Shown here in pieces: positions 8,053 to 15,332 of a stretch of DNA of 64,000 bases (the stretch's first letter is position 1; each line of letters begins with the position of its first letter). The stretch covers positions 1 through 64,000 of the forward strand of contig CALFEQ010000024.1 in assembly GCA_937949945.1 (NCBI GenBank). The letters run 5' to 3'. Below the pieces are notes generated by a model. The model did no database searches and was not told the origin of the DNA. It saw only the letters and a list, made by a program, of their open reading frames with translations. The position numbers were made by a program, and so were the translations under genes. The stretch is from an uncultured Myxococcales bacterium. Lineage in GTDB: Bacteria; Myxococcota_A; Polyangia; Polyangiales; Polyangiaceae.

Positions 8053-9137
8053 GACGAACGCTCCCCCAACGCCGAGATGGCGCCCTCGAGCCAGCGACGG
8101 CCCACGGCGGACATCCCCGGTGCCGCCGCCGCGAGCACGGTCCGCGCCTCGTCGCACAGCTCGCGGACACGCGCCTCGACACGACTCTTCGCGCCGGTCT
8201 CCACCATCGCTCGCACGACCGCTTCGATGTCCTCCGTGGGTGCGTCGTCGCGGCCGTGTACGCGCGCGAGCAACGACGCCGCTCGCGGGTCGCTGCGCAG
8301 CTCGGCGACGAGCGCCGTTCGCTTGCCGCGCCGGATGTCGTTCCACACGGGCTTGCCCGTCGCCGACGGGTCGCCGAACACGCCGAGGAGATCGTCGCGG
8401 AGCTGGAACGCGATGCCGAGCGGACGACCGAAGCGTTCGAGCTGGGCGCACCGCGCGTCGTCCGCGCCCGCGAGCGCGGCGCCGACGAGCAGCGGCCCCG
8501 TGACGGTGTAGCTCGCGGTCTTGAGTGCGTGGATCGTCTCGACGGTCGGAGCCGCCGTGTTCCCCGCCGCCGCGTGCATCTCGGCGAGCTGGCCCGTGAC
8601 GACCTCGACCTGGATGCGCGCGAACGCGCGCGCGGCCCTGAGCACGCGCTCGGGCGCGAGGTCCGTCTCCAGGAGAGCCTCCTGCGCGTAGCCCGACGCG
8701 AGATCACCCGCGAGGATCGCCGTCGCGTCGGCGAGCTCTCGCGAGCCCAGGCGCGCGCGGAGCATCGCGTGCACGGCGGGACCGCCGCGGCGGACGTCGT
8801 CGTCGTCCATCCAGTCGTCGTGGATGAGCAGATACGTCTGGAGGAGCTCCACCGCGAGCATGGCGGGTACGCACGCTTCCCAGCTCTCTCCTCCGGCGAA
8901 CGCGACGTATCCCGCGGCCACGAGCGCCGCGCGCATCCGCTTGCCGCCGCGGAGCGTGAGGTCCATGACGGCGTCGGCGGCCGTGCCGACCTCGTTGCTG
9001 ACACCCGCAGCGGCGACGACGCGCGGGCGCAGCCAGCTCGCCAACCGATCGTCGACGCACTTTCGCACGCTGCCGAGCAGCGACGCGAAGCTCTCGCGCT
9101 CGAGGGACCCCGCCTGCGTCATCGTGAAACCAACCAT
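8049..9137 (-). CDS. Polyprenyl (farnesyl/geranylgeranyl) diphosphate synthase
   Basis: An all-trans prenyltransferase that condenses IPP with allylic diphosphates. The first Asp-rich motif is HDDWMDDDDVRRGG and the second is FQLRDDLLGVFGD, with GGKRMRAAL upstream for substrate binding. The residues before the first Asp-rich motif (LLQTYLLIHDD, with Tyr and Leu) suggest short-chain products, C15 or C20, but chain length cannot be fixed. The start at ATG 9137 is uncertain; ATGs at 9155 and 9122 are in frame and none has a strong ribosome binding site. It is first in the mevalonate operon, so the operon carries mevalonate through to prenyl diphosphates. Confidence 0.88.
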   Translation of the reverse strand: MVGFTMTQAGSLERESFASLLGSVRKCVDDRLASWLRPRVVAAAGVSNEVGTAADAVMDLTLRGGKRMRAALVAAGYVAFAGGESWEACVPAMLAVELLQTYLLIHDDWMDDDDVRRGGPAVHAMLRARLGSRELADATAILAGDLASGYAQEALLETDLAPERVLRAARAFARIQVEVVTGQLAEMHAAAGNTAAPTVETIHALKTASYTVTGPLLVGAALAGADDARCAQLERFGRPLGIAFQLRDDLLGVFGDPSATGKPVWNDIRRGKRTALVAELRSDPRAASLLARVHGRDDAPTEDIEAVVRAMVETGAKSRVEARVRELCDEARTVLAAAAPGMSAVGRRWLEGAISALGERSS

Positions 9138-9266
9138 GGACTCGTGCCGAGCCATGTGCCACTGTCTACACTGCGAACGGTCGCCCTCGCGCAACGAGCG
9201 GGCTCGTAGCGACCATCAAAGGCGATGCTCGTCGGCGTAGGCGGGGTGCGCATCATCACGCGGGAA

Positions 9267-9295
9267 CTCTTAGAGGCGAGCGCGACTGACGTCAA
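9267..9295 (-). promoter_or_regulatory. Predicted promoter of the mevalonate operon
   Basis: On the minus strand TTGACG (9295-9290) and TAAGAG (9272-9267) are separated by exactly 17 bases, a reasonable housekeeping-sigma promoter with a good -35 and weak -10. The -35 lies inside the TGACGTCA palindrome, so a bound regulator would block it. The predicted leader is roughly 65-120 bases, depending on the true start of the synthase. Confidence 0.4.
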
Positions 9296-9346
9296 TCGAA
9301 GAGCTAGAAATTTTTCTGCGAGAAATCCGCAGGTTTCACACTTCTT

Positions 9347-9374
9347 TGAACTTTCTAATATCACGTTTATCCTA
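9347..9374 (+). promoter_or_regulatory. Predicted promoter of the IPP isomerase gene
   Basis: TTGAAC at 9347-9352 and TATCCT at 9369-9374 are separated by 16 bases inside the AT-rich island. The leader would be about 90 bases and ends in a clear GGGGAGG ribosome binding site before the ATG at 9472. Confidence 0.4.
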
Positions 9375-9471
9375 GAAAAGATGGTTTCTGGGCCCCCTGC
9401 CGTGCCTCGGCGGTGCGCCGCCCACGGCGGGTGATCGAACAGGAAAATCAAGAAATCCGGGGAGGTTCGAG

Positions 9472-10530
9472 ATGACGACGATCGGACAGCGCAAGGCCGA
9501 CCACCTCGCGCTCTGCGCGACCGACGAGGTCACCTTCCGCCAGAAGACGACCCTGTTCGAGCAGGTCCGCCTCGTCCACGACGCGCTCCCCGACCTCGAC
9601 GCGGACGCGATCGACACCTCGACGACGATCCTCGGCAAGCGGCTGCGGGCTCCGATCGTCATCGCGGCGATGACCGGCGGCACCGAGGAGGCCGCACAGG
9701 TGAACCGGGAGCTGTCCTCGATCGCCGAGGAGCGCGGCTACGGCTTCGGCCTCGGGAGCCAGCGCGCGATGCACGTGCGAACGGAGACGCAGCCGACCTA
9801 TGCGGTCCGGGATACGGCACCGACGACGCTCGTGCTCGGCAACATCGGCGTCGTGCAGGCGCGCTCGATGAAGACCGAAGAGGTCCTCGCCCTCGTGCGC
9901 GGCGTCGGCGCAGATGCCTTGTGCATCCATCTCAACCCCGCGATGGAGCTCGTGCAGCCCGGAGGTGATCGCGACTTCCGCGGCGGGCTCGACACGATCG
10001 CGCGGCTCGTGAGCGAGCTCCCGATCCCGGTCGTCGTCAAGGAGACCGGCTGTGGGATCTCGAGCCACGTCGGCCGGCGGCTCCGCCGGGTCGGCGTCCG
10101 CCACGTCGACGTGTCCGGCGCGGGCGGGACGTCGTGGGTCGCCGTCGAGACCAAGCGCGCCGAGGCCGCGCGGGACACGGCGGCCCGCGCGCTCGGCGAA
10201 GCGCTCTGGGACTGGGGCATCCCGACCGCGGCATCCGTCGGCGCCCTCGCGCCCCTCGGGTTCGAGACGATCATCGCGACGGGCGGAGTCGCCACCGGGC
10301 TCGACGTCGCCCGCGCCATCGCCCTCGGCGCGAGCGCGGCGGGCATCGCCCGGCCCGCCCTCAAGGCGCTCAAAGCCGGCGGCCGCGCGGGCGTCGCCGC
10401 CTTCCTGGAGAGCGTGGAGGCCGAGCTCCGTGCCGTCATGCTGCTCACGGGCAGCCCCAACCTGGCGGCCCTGAGGACGGCGCCCCGCATCCTCGGCTCC
10501 GAGCTCCGCGCCTGGATCGACAACGCCTGA
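9472..10530 (+). CDS. fni: Type 2 isopentenyl-diphosphate delta-isomerase (FMN-dependent)
   Basis: This 352-residue TIM-barrel isomerase interconverts IPP and DMAPP using reduced FMN. The N-terminus GQRKADHLALC is the family signature. Also visible are IAAMTGGTEEAAQVNREL, FGLGSQRAM, GNIGVVQ, HLNPAMELVQPGGDRDF, VVVKETGCGIS and the phosphate-binding VDVSGAGGTSW. Length and motif order match Fni/Idi-2. A GGGGAGG ribosome binding site precedes the ATG. It is divergent from the mevalonate operon and supplies the DMAPP starter used by the prenyl synthase encoded there. Confidence 0.95.
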   Translation: MTTIGQRKADHLALCATDEVTFRQKTTLFEQVRLVHDALPDLDADAIDTSTTILGKRLRAPIVIAAMTGGTEEAAQVNRELSSIAEERGYGFGLGSQRAMHVRTETQPTYAVRDTAPTTLVLGNIGVVQARSMKTEEVLALVRGVGADALCIHLNPAMELVQPGGDRDFRGGLDTIARLVSELPIPVVVKETGCGISSHVGRRLRRVGVRHVDVSGAGGTSWVAVETKRAEAARDTAARALGEALWDWGIPTAASVGALAPLGFETIIATGGVATGLDVARAIALGASAAGIARPALKALKAGGRAGVAAFLESVEAELRAVMLLTGSPNLAALRTAPRILGSELRAWIDNA

Positions 10531-10588
10531 GCCCGCCCCTCAGACGACCCTCGCCGCCGGGCCGGCGATTCGCTAACGTGCTCCCGCC

Positions 10589-11032
10589 GTGCCCACCGTA
10601 CCCCCGCCGACCGAGTTCCACTGCCTCGTCGTCGAAGACTCGGCGATGATGCGCCAGCTCCTCGTCTTCGCGCTCTCCCGCGTGAAGCAGCTCAAGGTGA
10701 CCGAGGCCGACGACGGCGTCGACGGGTTGAAGAAGCTCGCGTCGAACAAGTTCGACATCATCCTGACCGACATCAACATGCCGATCATGGACGGGCTCAA
10801 GCTCGTGAAGCGCGTCCGCAGCGATCCCGTCCACAAGAACGTGCCCATCGTCATCATCACGACGGAGAGCGCGGAGGAGGATCGGCAGCGCGCGCTCTCG
10901 CTCGGCGCGAACGCCTACATCACCAAGCCCATTCAGGCGCCGCAGGTGATCGCGAAGGTGCGCGAGCTGCTCGGGATCGAAGCTCCGCCGAGCTCCGTCA
11001 TGCCCGCGGCGCCGCGTTCGACGAGTGAGTGA
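10589..11032 (+). CDS. CheY-like single-domain response regulator
   Basis: The 147-residue protein starts at GTG. It is a lone receiver domain: acidic residues in VVEDSAMMRQ, the phosphoacceptor Asp in ILTDINMPIMDGL, Thr in IIITTESAEEDRQRA and Lys in YITKPIQAPQV. The DINMPIMDG segment and ALSLGANAYITKP closely resemble CheY of chemotaxis systems. A short Pro/Ala tail follows. No output domain is present, so it probably acts by protein contact. No chemotaxis genes lie nearby. It overlaps the trpF start by eight bases. Confidence 0.88.
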   Translation: MPTVPPPTEFHCLVVEDSAMMRQLLVFALSRVKQLKVTEADDGVDGLKKLASNKFDIILTDINMPIMDGLKLVKRVRSDPVHKNVPIVIITTESAEEDRQRALSLGANAYITKPIQAPQVIAKVRELLGIEAPPSSVMPAAPRSTSE

Positions 11033-11657
11033 GGTGCACGTCAAGATCTGCGGGGTGACGAGCGTCGACGACGCCGTCGCCTGCGCCGACCTCGGCGCGA
11101 GCGCGATCGGCCTGAACTTCGTGCCGGCGTCGCCGCGGCGGATCACGGTCGAGCGCGCACGCGAGATCTCGCGCGCCCTGCGCGGGCGGAAGGTCCTCGT
11201 CGTCGGCGTCGTCGCCGATCTCGACGTGGACGCGATGCGCGCACTCGTCGCGGACGCGGAGCTCGGATGCCTGCAGCTCCACGGGAGTGAGCCCCCCGAG
11301 GCGCTCGCCGCCATGCTGCCGCACGCGTACAAGGCCGTCCGCGTCGCGACGGCGGCGGACGTGGAAGCCGCGCGCGCCTACGGCGGCGATTACATCCTCG
11401 TGGACGCCAAGGTCCCCGGCGCGCTCGGCGGCACGGGCGTGACGTTCGACTGGTCGCTCGTGACGGGGCTCGCCCGCGAGCGGAAGCTCACGCTGGCCGG
11501 CGGGCTCGGGCCGCACAACGTCGCGGAGGCCGTCCGAGCCGTGGAGCCGTACTGCGTCGACGTGGCGAGCGGCGTCGAGCGCGCGCCCGGGATCAAGGAC
11601 CTCGACGCCGTCCGCGCTTTCATCGAGAACGCGCGCGCGGCGGTCGCCTCGAGCTGA
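11025..11657 (+). CDS. trpF: Phosphoribosylanthranilate isomerase
   Basis: This 210-residue TIM barrel catalyses the third step of tryptophan synthesis, the Amadori isomerisation of N-(5-phosphoribosyl)anthranilate. Characteristic elements are VKICGVTSVDDA at the N-terminus with the catalytic Cys, IGLNFVPASPRRI, LQLHGSEPPE, the DAKVPGALGGTGVTFDW segment with the catalytic Asp, LAGGLGPHNVAEAV and VDVASGVERAPGIKD. The length is normal. The start is GTG 11025; a GTG at 11034 is also possible. No other trp genes are in the window, so the pathway appears scattered in this genome. Confidence 0.95.
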   Translation: MSEVHVKICGVTSVDDAVACADLGASAIGLNFVPASPRRITVERAREISRALRGRKVLVVGVVADLDVDAMRALVADAELGCLQLHGSEPPEALAAMLPHAYKAVRVATAADVEAARAYGGDYILVDAKVPGALGGTGVTFDWSLVTGLARERKLTLAGGLGPHNVAEAVRAVEPYCVDVASGVERAPGIKDLDAVRAFIENARAAVASS

Positions 11658-11701
11658 GCTCGTCGCGCCCTGCGTCTCGGCGATCGATCGGTGCCGCCGC
11701 C

Positions 11702-13078
11702 TCAGGTGCCCGTGCCGAGGTCGCAGCGAGCGATGATCTCGGCGCGCATGTTCGGGACGTGCTCGATGCCGTCGAGGAGGCGATCGGCGGGGCACTCGCC
11801 CTTCGCCACGAGCTCCTCGAGGCGAGCCAGGTGCACGCGCTCGTCCTTGCCGGAGGGCGAGAGTTGCTTGCGCCGCTCGAGCCCGCCCTTGGCGATCTCG
11901 ATGAGCTTCTCCGCGTACCGGTGCAGCGTCCCGGCGCGGAACCGCGCGCCCAAGCCCTTCTGCCAGACCTCCTTGCGGCAAGCCGCGACCTCGTCGTGGG
12001 TCCAATCCGCGCACAGCGCCTCGGCCTCGCGGAGCGCCTTGTCGTCGTAGAAGATGCCGGTCCAGAGCGCAGGCAGCGTGCAGGCCATGTTCGCGCCCTG
12101 CGCGTCGGCGGCGCGGACCTCGATCGTCTTCTTGAGGCGCACCTCGGGGAAGAGCGTGTTGAGGTGCGTCTGCCAATCGCTCAGCGTCGCTTTGTGGCCG
12201 GCGTAGCCGCTCTTCCAGAAGCTGCGGAAGGTCTGGCCGGTGTTCACCACCTTCTCGCCGTTCCGCTTGAACATGAACATCGGCACGTCGAGCGCCCACT
12301 CGACGTAATCGACGAACGAGGCGTTCTTCTTCCAGAGCACGGGCACGAGGCCGGAGCGATCGGGGTCCGTGTCGAGCCAGACCTTCGCGCGGTAGCTCTT
12401 TCCCCCGAACGGCGCGCCTTCGTAGAAGGGCGAGTTCGCGAACATCGCCGTCGTGAGCGGCGCCAGCTTCAGCGCGACGCGCATCTTGAGCATCGCGTCG
12501 GCCTCGGAGCTGTAGTCGTAGTTCGCCTGCACCGTCGCGGTGCGGAGCATCATGTCGAGGGCCAAGCTCCCGCGCGTCGGCAAGTACTCGCGCATGATCG
12601 CGTACCGCTGCTTGGGCACCATCGTGTACGCGTCGCGCGTCGCGAACGGGTGGAAGCCGACGCCCAGCCAGCGGACCTTCGCGCGCTCGGAGAACGGCGC
12701 GATCTCGGCGAGGTGCGCACGGAACTCGGCGCAGATCTGGTGCGCGTGGACGAGCGGCGCGCCCGAGAGCTCGAGCTGGCTGCCGGGCTCGAGCGTGACG
12801 CTCGCGCCGTCGCGGACGAGCGCGATGAGGGGACCTCCCTCGCTCTCGCGCTCGGCGGTCCAACCCTTCTGCTCGAGCTCCTCGAGCAGGGCCCTGACGC
12901 CACGCTCGCCCTCGTACTGGATCGGCGTGCCGTCCTCGTAGACGCCGAACTTCTCCATCTCCGCCCCGACCCGGAACTCCGACGCGGGCTTCATGGCGGC
13001 GTAGAAGATGGAAAGCAGATCGTCGTACGACGCGATCGGCTTGTCGCTGAGAGTCTCGGCGGTCACGGCTACAGCCAT
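11702..13078 (-). CDS. gshA: Glutamate-cysteine ligase, plant/proteobacterial class
   Basis: A protein of 458 residues from the ATG at 13078 (MAVAVTAETLS); the open frame extends further upstream without support. It matches the GCS2-fold ligases that join glutamate and cysteine to gamma-glutamylcysteine, the first step of glutathione synthesis. Visible are FRVGAEMEKFGV with the catalytic/metal Glu residues, VTLEPGSQLELSGAPL, WLGVGFHPFATRD, MLRTATVQANYDYSSE and IEVRAADAQGAN. These are typical of the plant-like class, not the E. coli class. No gshB is adjacent. Confidence 0.88.
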   Translation of the reverse strand: MAVAVTAETLSDKPIASYDDLLSIFYAAMKPASEFRVGAEMEKFGVYEDGTPIQYEGERGVRALLEELEQKGWTAERESEGGPLIALVRDGASVTLEPGSQLELSGAPLVHAHQICAEFRAHLAEIAPFSERAKVRWLGVGFHPFATRDAYTMVPKQRYAIMREYLPTRGSLALDMMLRTATVQANYDYSSEADAMLKMRVALKLAPLTTAMFANSPFYEGAPFGGKSYRAKVWLDTDPDRSGLVPVLWKKNASFVDYVEWALDVPMFMFKRNGEKVVNTGQTFRSFWKSGYAGHKATLSDWQTHLNTLFPEVRLKKTIEVRAADAQGANMACTLPALWTGIFYDDKALREAEALCADWTHDEVAACRKEVWQKGLGARFRAGTLHRYAEKLIEIAKGGLERRKQLSPSGKDERVHLARLEELVAKGECPADRLLDGIEHVPNMRAEIIARCDLGTGT

Positions 13079-13311
13079 CCGTGTCTTCGATGTCGGCTGA
13101 GGGAGAGCGGTTTCGGCGAGCTCGGGTTCGTCCCGACGAGCCAGGTCGGCCCTTATAGCCCGGGAGCTGAACTCCCTTGCAGGAAAAACGACGAGCCGTG
13201 GACGAGGTCGGCCGCGGGCGCCGCAGCCGGCCACCCGCGCCGCTCGGCCCGGTGGTCGGCCCGGTGGTCGGGAGGGCTCTGCCGGAGCTCACGCCAGCGG
13301 CGGCGTCCGGA

Positions 13312-13998
13312 TCACGGGGAGCCGGCGACGTCGACCTCGCCGCGCGGCGCCTTCCAAGTGACCACGAGGTCCTTCGCTCCCCACGCCTTCGCGAGGGCCC
13401 GGAGCTGGCGCTCGGCCTGGTGCTTCGCGGACTCGACGGCCTGCGGATCCTTGCCGGCCGCGGCGAAGGCGGCCTGCGCCTCGCGCCGCGCAGCGGCTTC
13501 GAGCCCCTCGTTGCGACGAGCGAAGAGGTCCGTCTTCCGCGAGTGCACGTACGACCGGGCCTCGTCGAAACGAGTCGAGAGGACCTCCGGCGGAGGTAGC
13601 TCGACGTACGCAACGCCCGTCTCGGGATCCGAGCGCACGTCGTTCTCGCCGAGCTTGGCGAGATCGACGCCGAGCACGACCTCTCCCGCGGCGACGAACA
13701 GCAGCGAGTCTTCCGCTTCGACGAGCCCACCCAGGCGCCTCTGGTGATCCGCGAGATCGATCACCTTCTCGACCCGGAGCACGCTCGTCTCGAGACGCGA
13801 GAGCGCACGGAGCTCCCGTACGACCGTGGCGCCCGAGTGCTCGACCCGAATCTCGGACGTCGCCGGCGGTCTTCGATCGCGCAGGTACCCGAAGCCCATC
13901 GCGGCGACGGCGACGAACGCCGCCGGCCACGCGAACCGAGCGAGAGTCGAGGTCAATGCGAGCCACGGCTTCCATCGCTCGGCGGGCTCGGCGGACAT
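13312..13998 (-). CDS. DUF4230-type membrane-anchored protein
   Basis: The protein has 228 residues. An N-terminal segment (about 17-38, LARFAWPAAFVAVAAMGFGYL) is a membrane anchor, and the remainder is predicted extracytoplasmic. The central part (LRALSRLETSVLRVEKVIDL, then LLFVAAGEVVLGVDLAKL, then VELPPPEVLSTRFDEARSYV) has the pattern of the uncharacterised DUF4230 family. A charged Ala-rich helical stretch follows (AARREAQAAFAAAGKD). The function of the family is not established. The gene stands alone, convergent with none and divergent from the small Cys-rich protein downstream. Confidence 0.7.
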   Translation of the reverse strand: MSAEPAERWKPWLALTSTLARFAWPAAFVAVAAMGFGYLRDRRPPATSEIRVEHSGATVVRELRALSRLETSVLRVEKVIDLADHQRRLGGLVEAEDSLLFVAAGEVVLGVDLAKLGENDVRSDPETGVAYVELPPPEVLSTRFDEARSYVHSRKTDLFARRNEGLEAAARREAQAAFAAAGKDPQAVESAKHQAERQLRALAKAWGAKDLVVTWKAPRGEVDVAGSP

Positions 13999-14119
13999 GA
14001 CCTCTACGAAGGTAGCAGCGGCCGTCGGAGCGGGTCCATTCCCCCTCGAGCCACGGGCCTCGGCACGGTCGTGCTCACCCGATGCTCGACGTGTTCGCGC
14101 GTCATGGGATCATGCAGCC

Positions 14120-14404
14120 GTGAGCGGCCTTCAGATGATCGGCGACGACGGCGTCGAGCGTTGCGTGTTCTGCGGCGCCGAGGCCGCGGGACCGTGCGCC
14201 TCTTGCCGGCGCTCCGTCTGCGGCGACTGTTGCACGCTCACGGAAGGCGGCGCGAAGACCTGGGCGATCTGCCTGGACTGCGACCGAAAGGGTGGTCGCT
14301 CGCTCGCCGGCGCGTGGAGCGGCTTCGGGATCTGGCTCGTCGGAATCCTCGTCGCGCTCGGCGCGCTCGTCGCGCTGCTCGAGTGGCTCTGGCCCACCCG
14401 GTGA
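14120..14404 (+). CDS. Small Cys-rich (zinc-binding) single-pass membrane protein
   Basis: A 94-residue protein from GTG 14120 (ATG 14135 is the alternative). The N-terminal half carries eight cysteines arranged as CVFCG, CASC, CGDCC and CLDC, which resembles a B-box or zinc-ribbon type cross-brace. The C-terminal half is one transmembrane helix (IWLVGILVALGALVALLEWLW). The predicted topology is a cytosolic zinc module on a tail-anchor-like helix. I do not recognise a named family. Its longer upstream open frame lies antisense to the DUF4230 gene and is unlikely. The role is unknown; protein contact at the membrane is plausible. Confidence 0.6.
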   Translation: MSGLQMIGDDGVERCVFCGAEAAGPCASCRRSVCGDCCTLTEGGAKTWAICLDCDRKGGRSLAGAWSGFGIWLVGILVALGALVALLEWLWPTR

Positions 14405-14446
14405 ATCCTCGGCGCCTCGAGCGCGGAGCCTGCGAACCGATCGGCC

Positions 14447-15220
14447 TCACGCCTTCTTCTTCTTTTTCTTCTTGGCGGGCTTCTTCTTGCCGCCCTTCTT
14501 GCCGGCCTTCTTCTTCGGAGGAGGCGGCGGCTCGTCCTCCGCGTCGTCGCCCGCGCTCGTCGCCGGGGCGGAGGCGGTCGATGTGTCTTCCTTCGTCTCT
14601 TCCTTCTCGTCCTTCTTCTCGCTCTCGTCCGAGCTCTTCGCGAGCTTCTCACCGGAGGAGGAGTCGTCCTCCCAGAGGCTGATGACCTCCTTCTCCATCT
14701 CCTTCGTCTCGCCGTCGTGGTAGCCGTCGTGGATGAAGCGCACGACGCCCTCGCGATCGACGATGAAGGTCGTGGGCATCGTGCCGACCTTCCAGCGAGC
14801 GGCGAGCACGTGGCCCTCGTCCCACCCGATGGCGAACGTCGCGCCGTTCTCCTTGGCGAACTCGAGGACGCCCTTCTCCTCGTCGTCCACGGAGATGCCG
14901 ATGATCTCCACCTTGTCGCCGAGGCGCTTCGAGAGCTCTTCGAGCTTCGGGAACGATTCTTTGCAGGGGGCACACCAGGTCGCCCAGAAGTCGACGATGA
15001 CGGGCTTGCCCCGTGCGGACGCGAGCGAGAAGGTCCCCTTCCCGTTGAGGGTCTGGATCGTCAGATCCGGCGCCTTCTTGCCAATCTCGGCGGGCCCACC
15101 GCCCTCACCCGATTCGTCGGACGCGCTCTTGGCTCCTTTCGCCGCCCCTCCGCAGCCGGCGGTGAGCGCAAGTAGCGACAACGTCAAAGGAAGCGCGAAC
15201 CGGCGTAGAAGCGTCGTCAT
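14447..15220 (-). CDS. TlpA-like thioredoxin lipoprotein with lysine-rich tail
   Basis: The protein has 257 residues. A signal peptide with lipobox LTAGC (Cys23) is followed by a TlpA/ResA-type thioredoxin domain at about 45-180, with the active site FWATWCAPCKESF and the cis-proline loop GTMPTTFIVD. This predicts a membrane-tethered disulfide reductase in the periplasm. Unusually, the last 75 residues are low complexity: an acidic/Ser stretch, a run of five prolines, then a highly basic histone-H1-like tail of AGKKGGKKKP-type repeats ending in seven consecutive lysines. The redox partner is unknown. Confidence 0.85.
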   Translation of the reverse strand: MTTLLRRFALPLTLSLLALTAGCGGAAKGAKSASDESGEGGGPAEIGKKAPDLTIQTLNGKGTFSLASARGKPVIVDFWATWCAPCKESFPKLEELSKRLGDKVEIIGISVDDEEKGVLEFAKENGATFAIGWDEGHVLAARWKVGTMPTTFIVDREGVVRFIHDGYHDGETKEMEKEVISLWEDDSSSGEKLAKSSDESEKKDEKEETKEDTSTASAPATSAGDDAEDEPPPPPKKKAGKKGGKKKPAKKKKKKKA

Positions 15221-15332
15221 GTGGAGACCTCGTACTCAGGAGACGCTGCTCTCCGCGTGCTCGCAAGATCCAAGCGCGCCCATTTTCGGGTAGGAGCAGG
15301 TGGGCACCGACCTGCGCCAGGCCGGACGAGCG

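Larger units (their letters stand above)
9138..9471. promoter_or_regulatory. AT-rich bidirectional control region of the isoprenoid genes
   Basis: This 334-base gap separates the divergent mevalonate operon and the IPP isomerase gene, and I see no gene in it. It is conspicuously AT-richer than its surroundings from about 9290 to 9390. It holds the two promoter candidates listed separately, a TGACGTCA palindrome at 9287-9294, nested inverted repeats within AGAAATTTTTCTGCGAGAAA at 9307-9326, and three copies of TAGAAA (two on plus, one on minus). The layout suggests joint control by one or more DNA-binding proteins. Confidence 0.6.
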
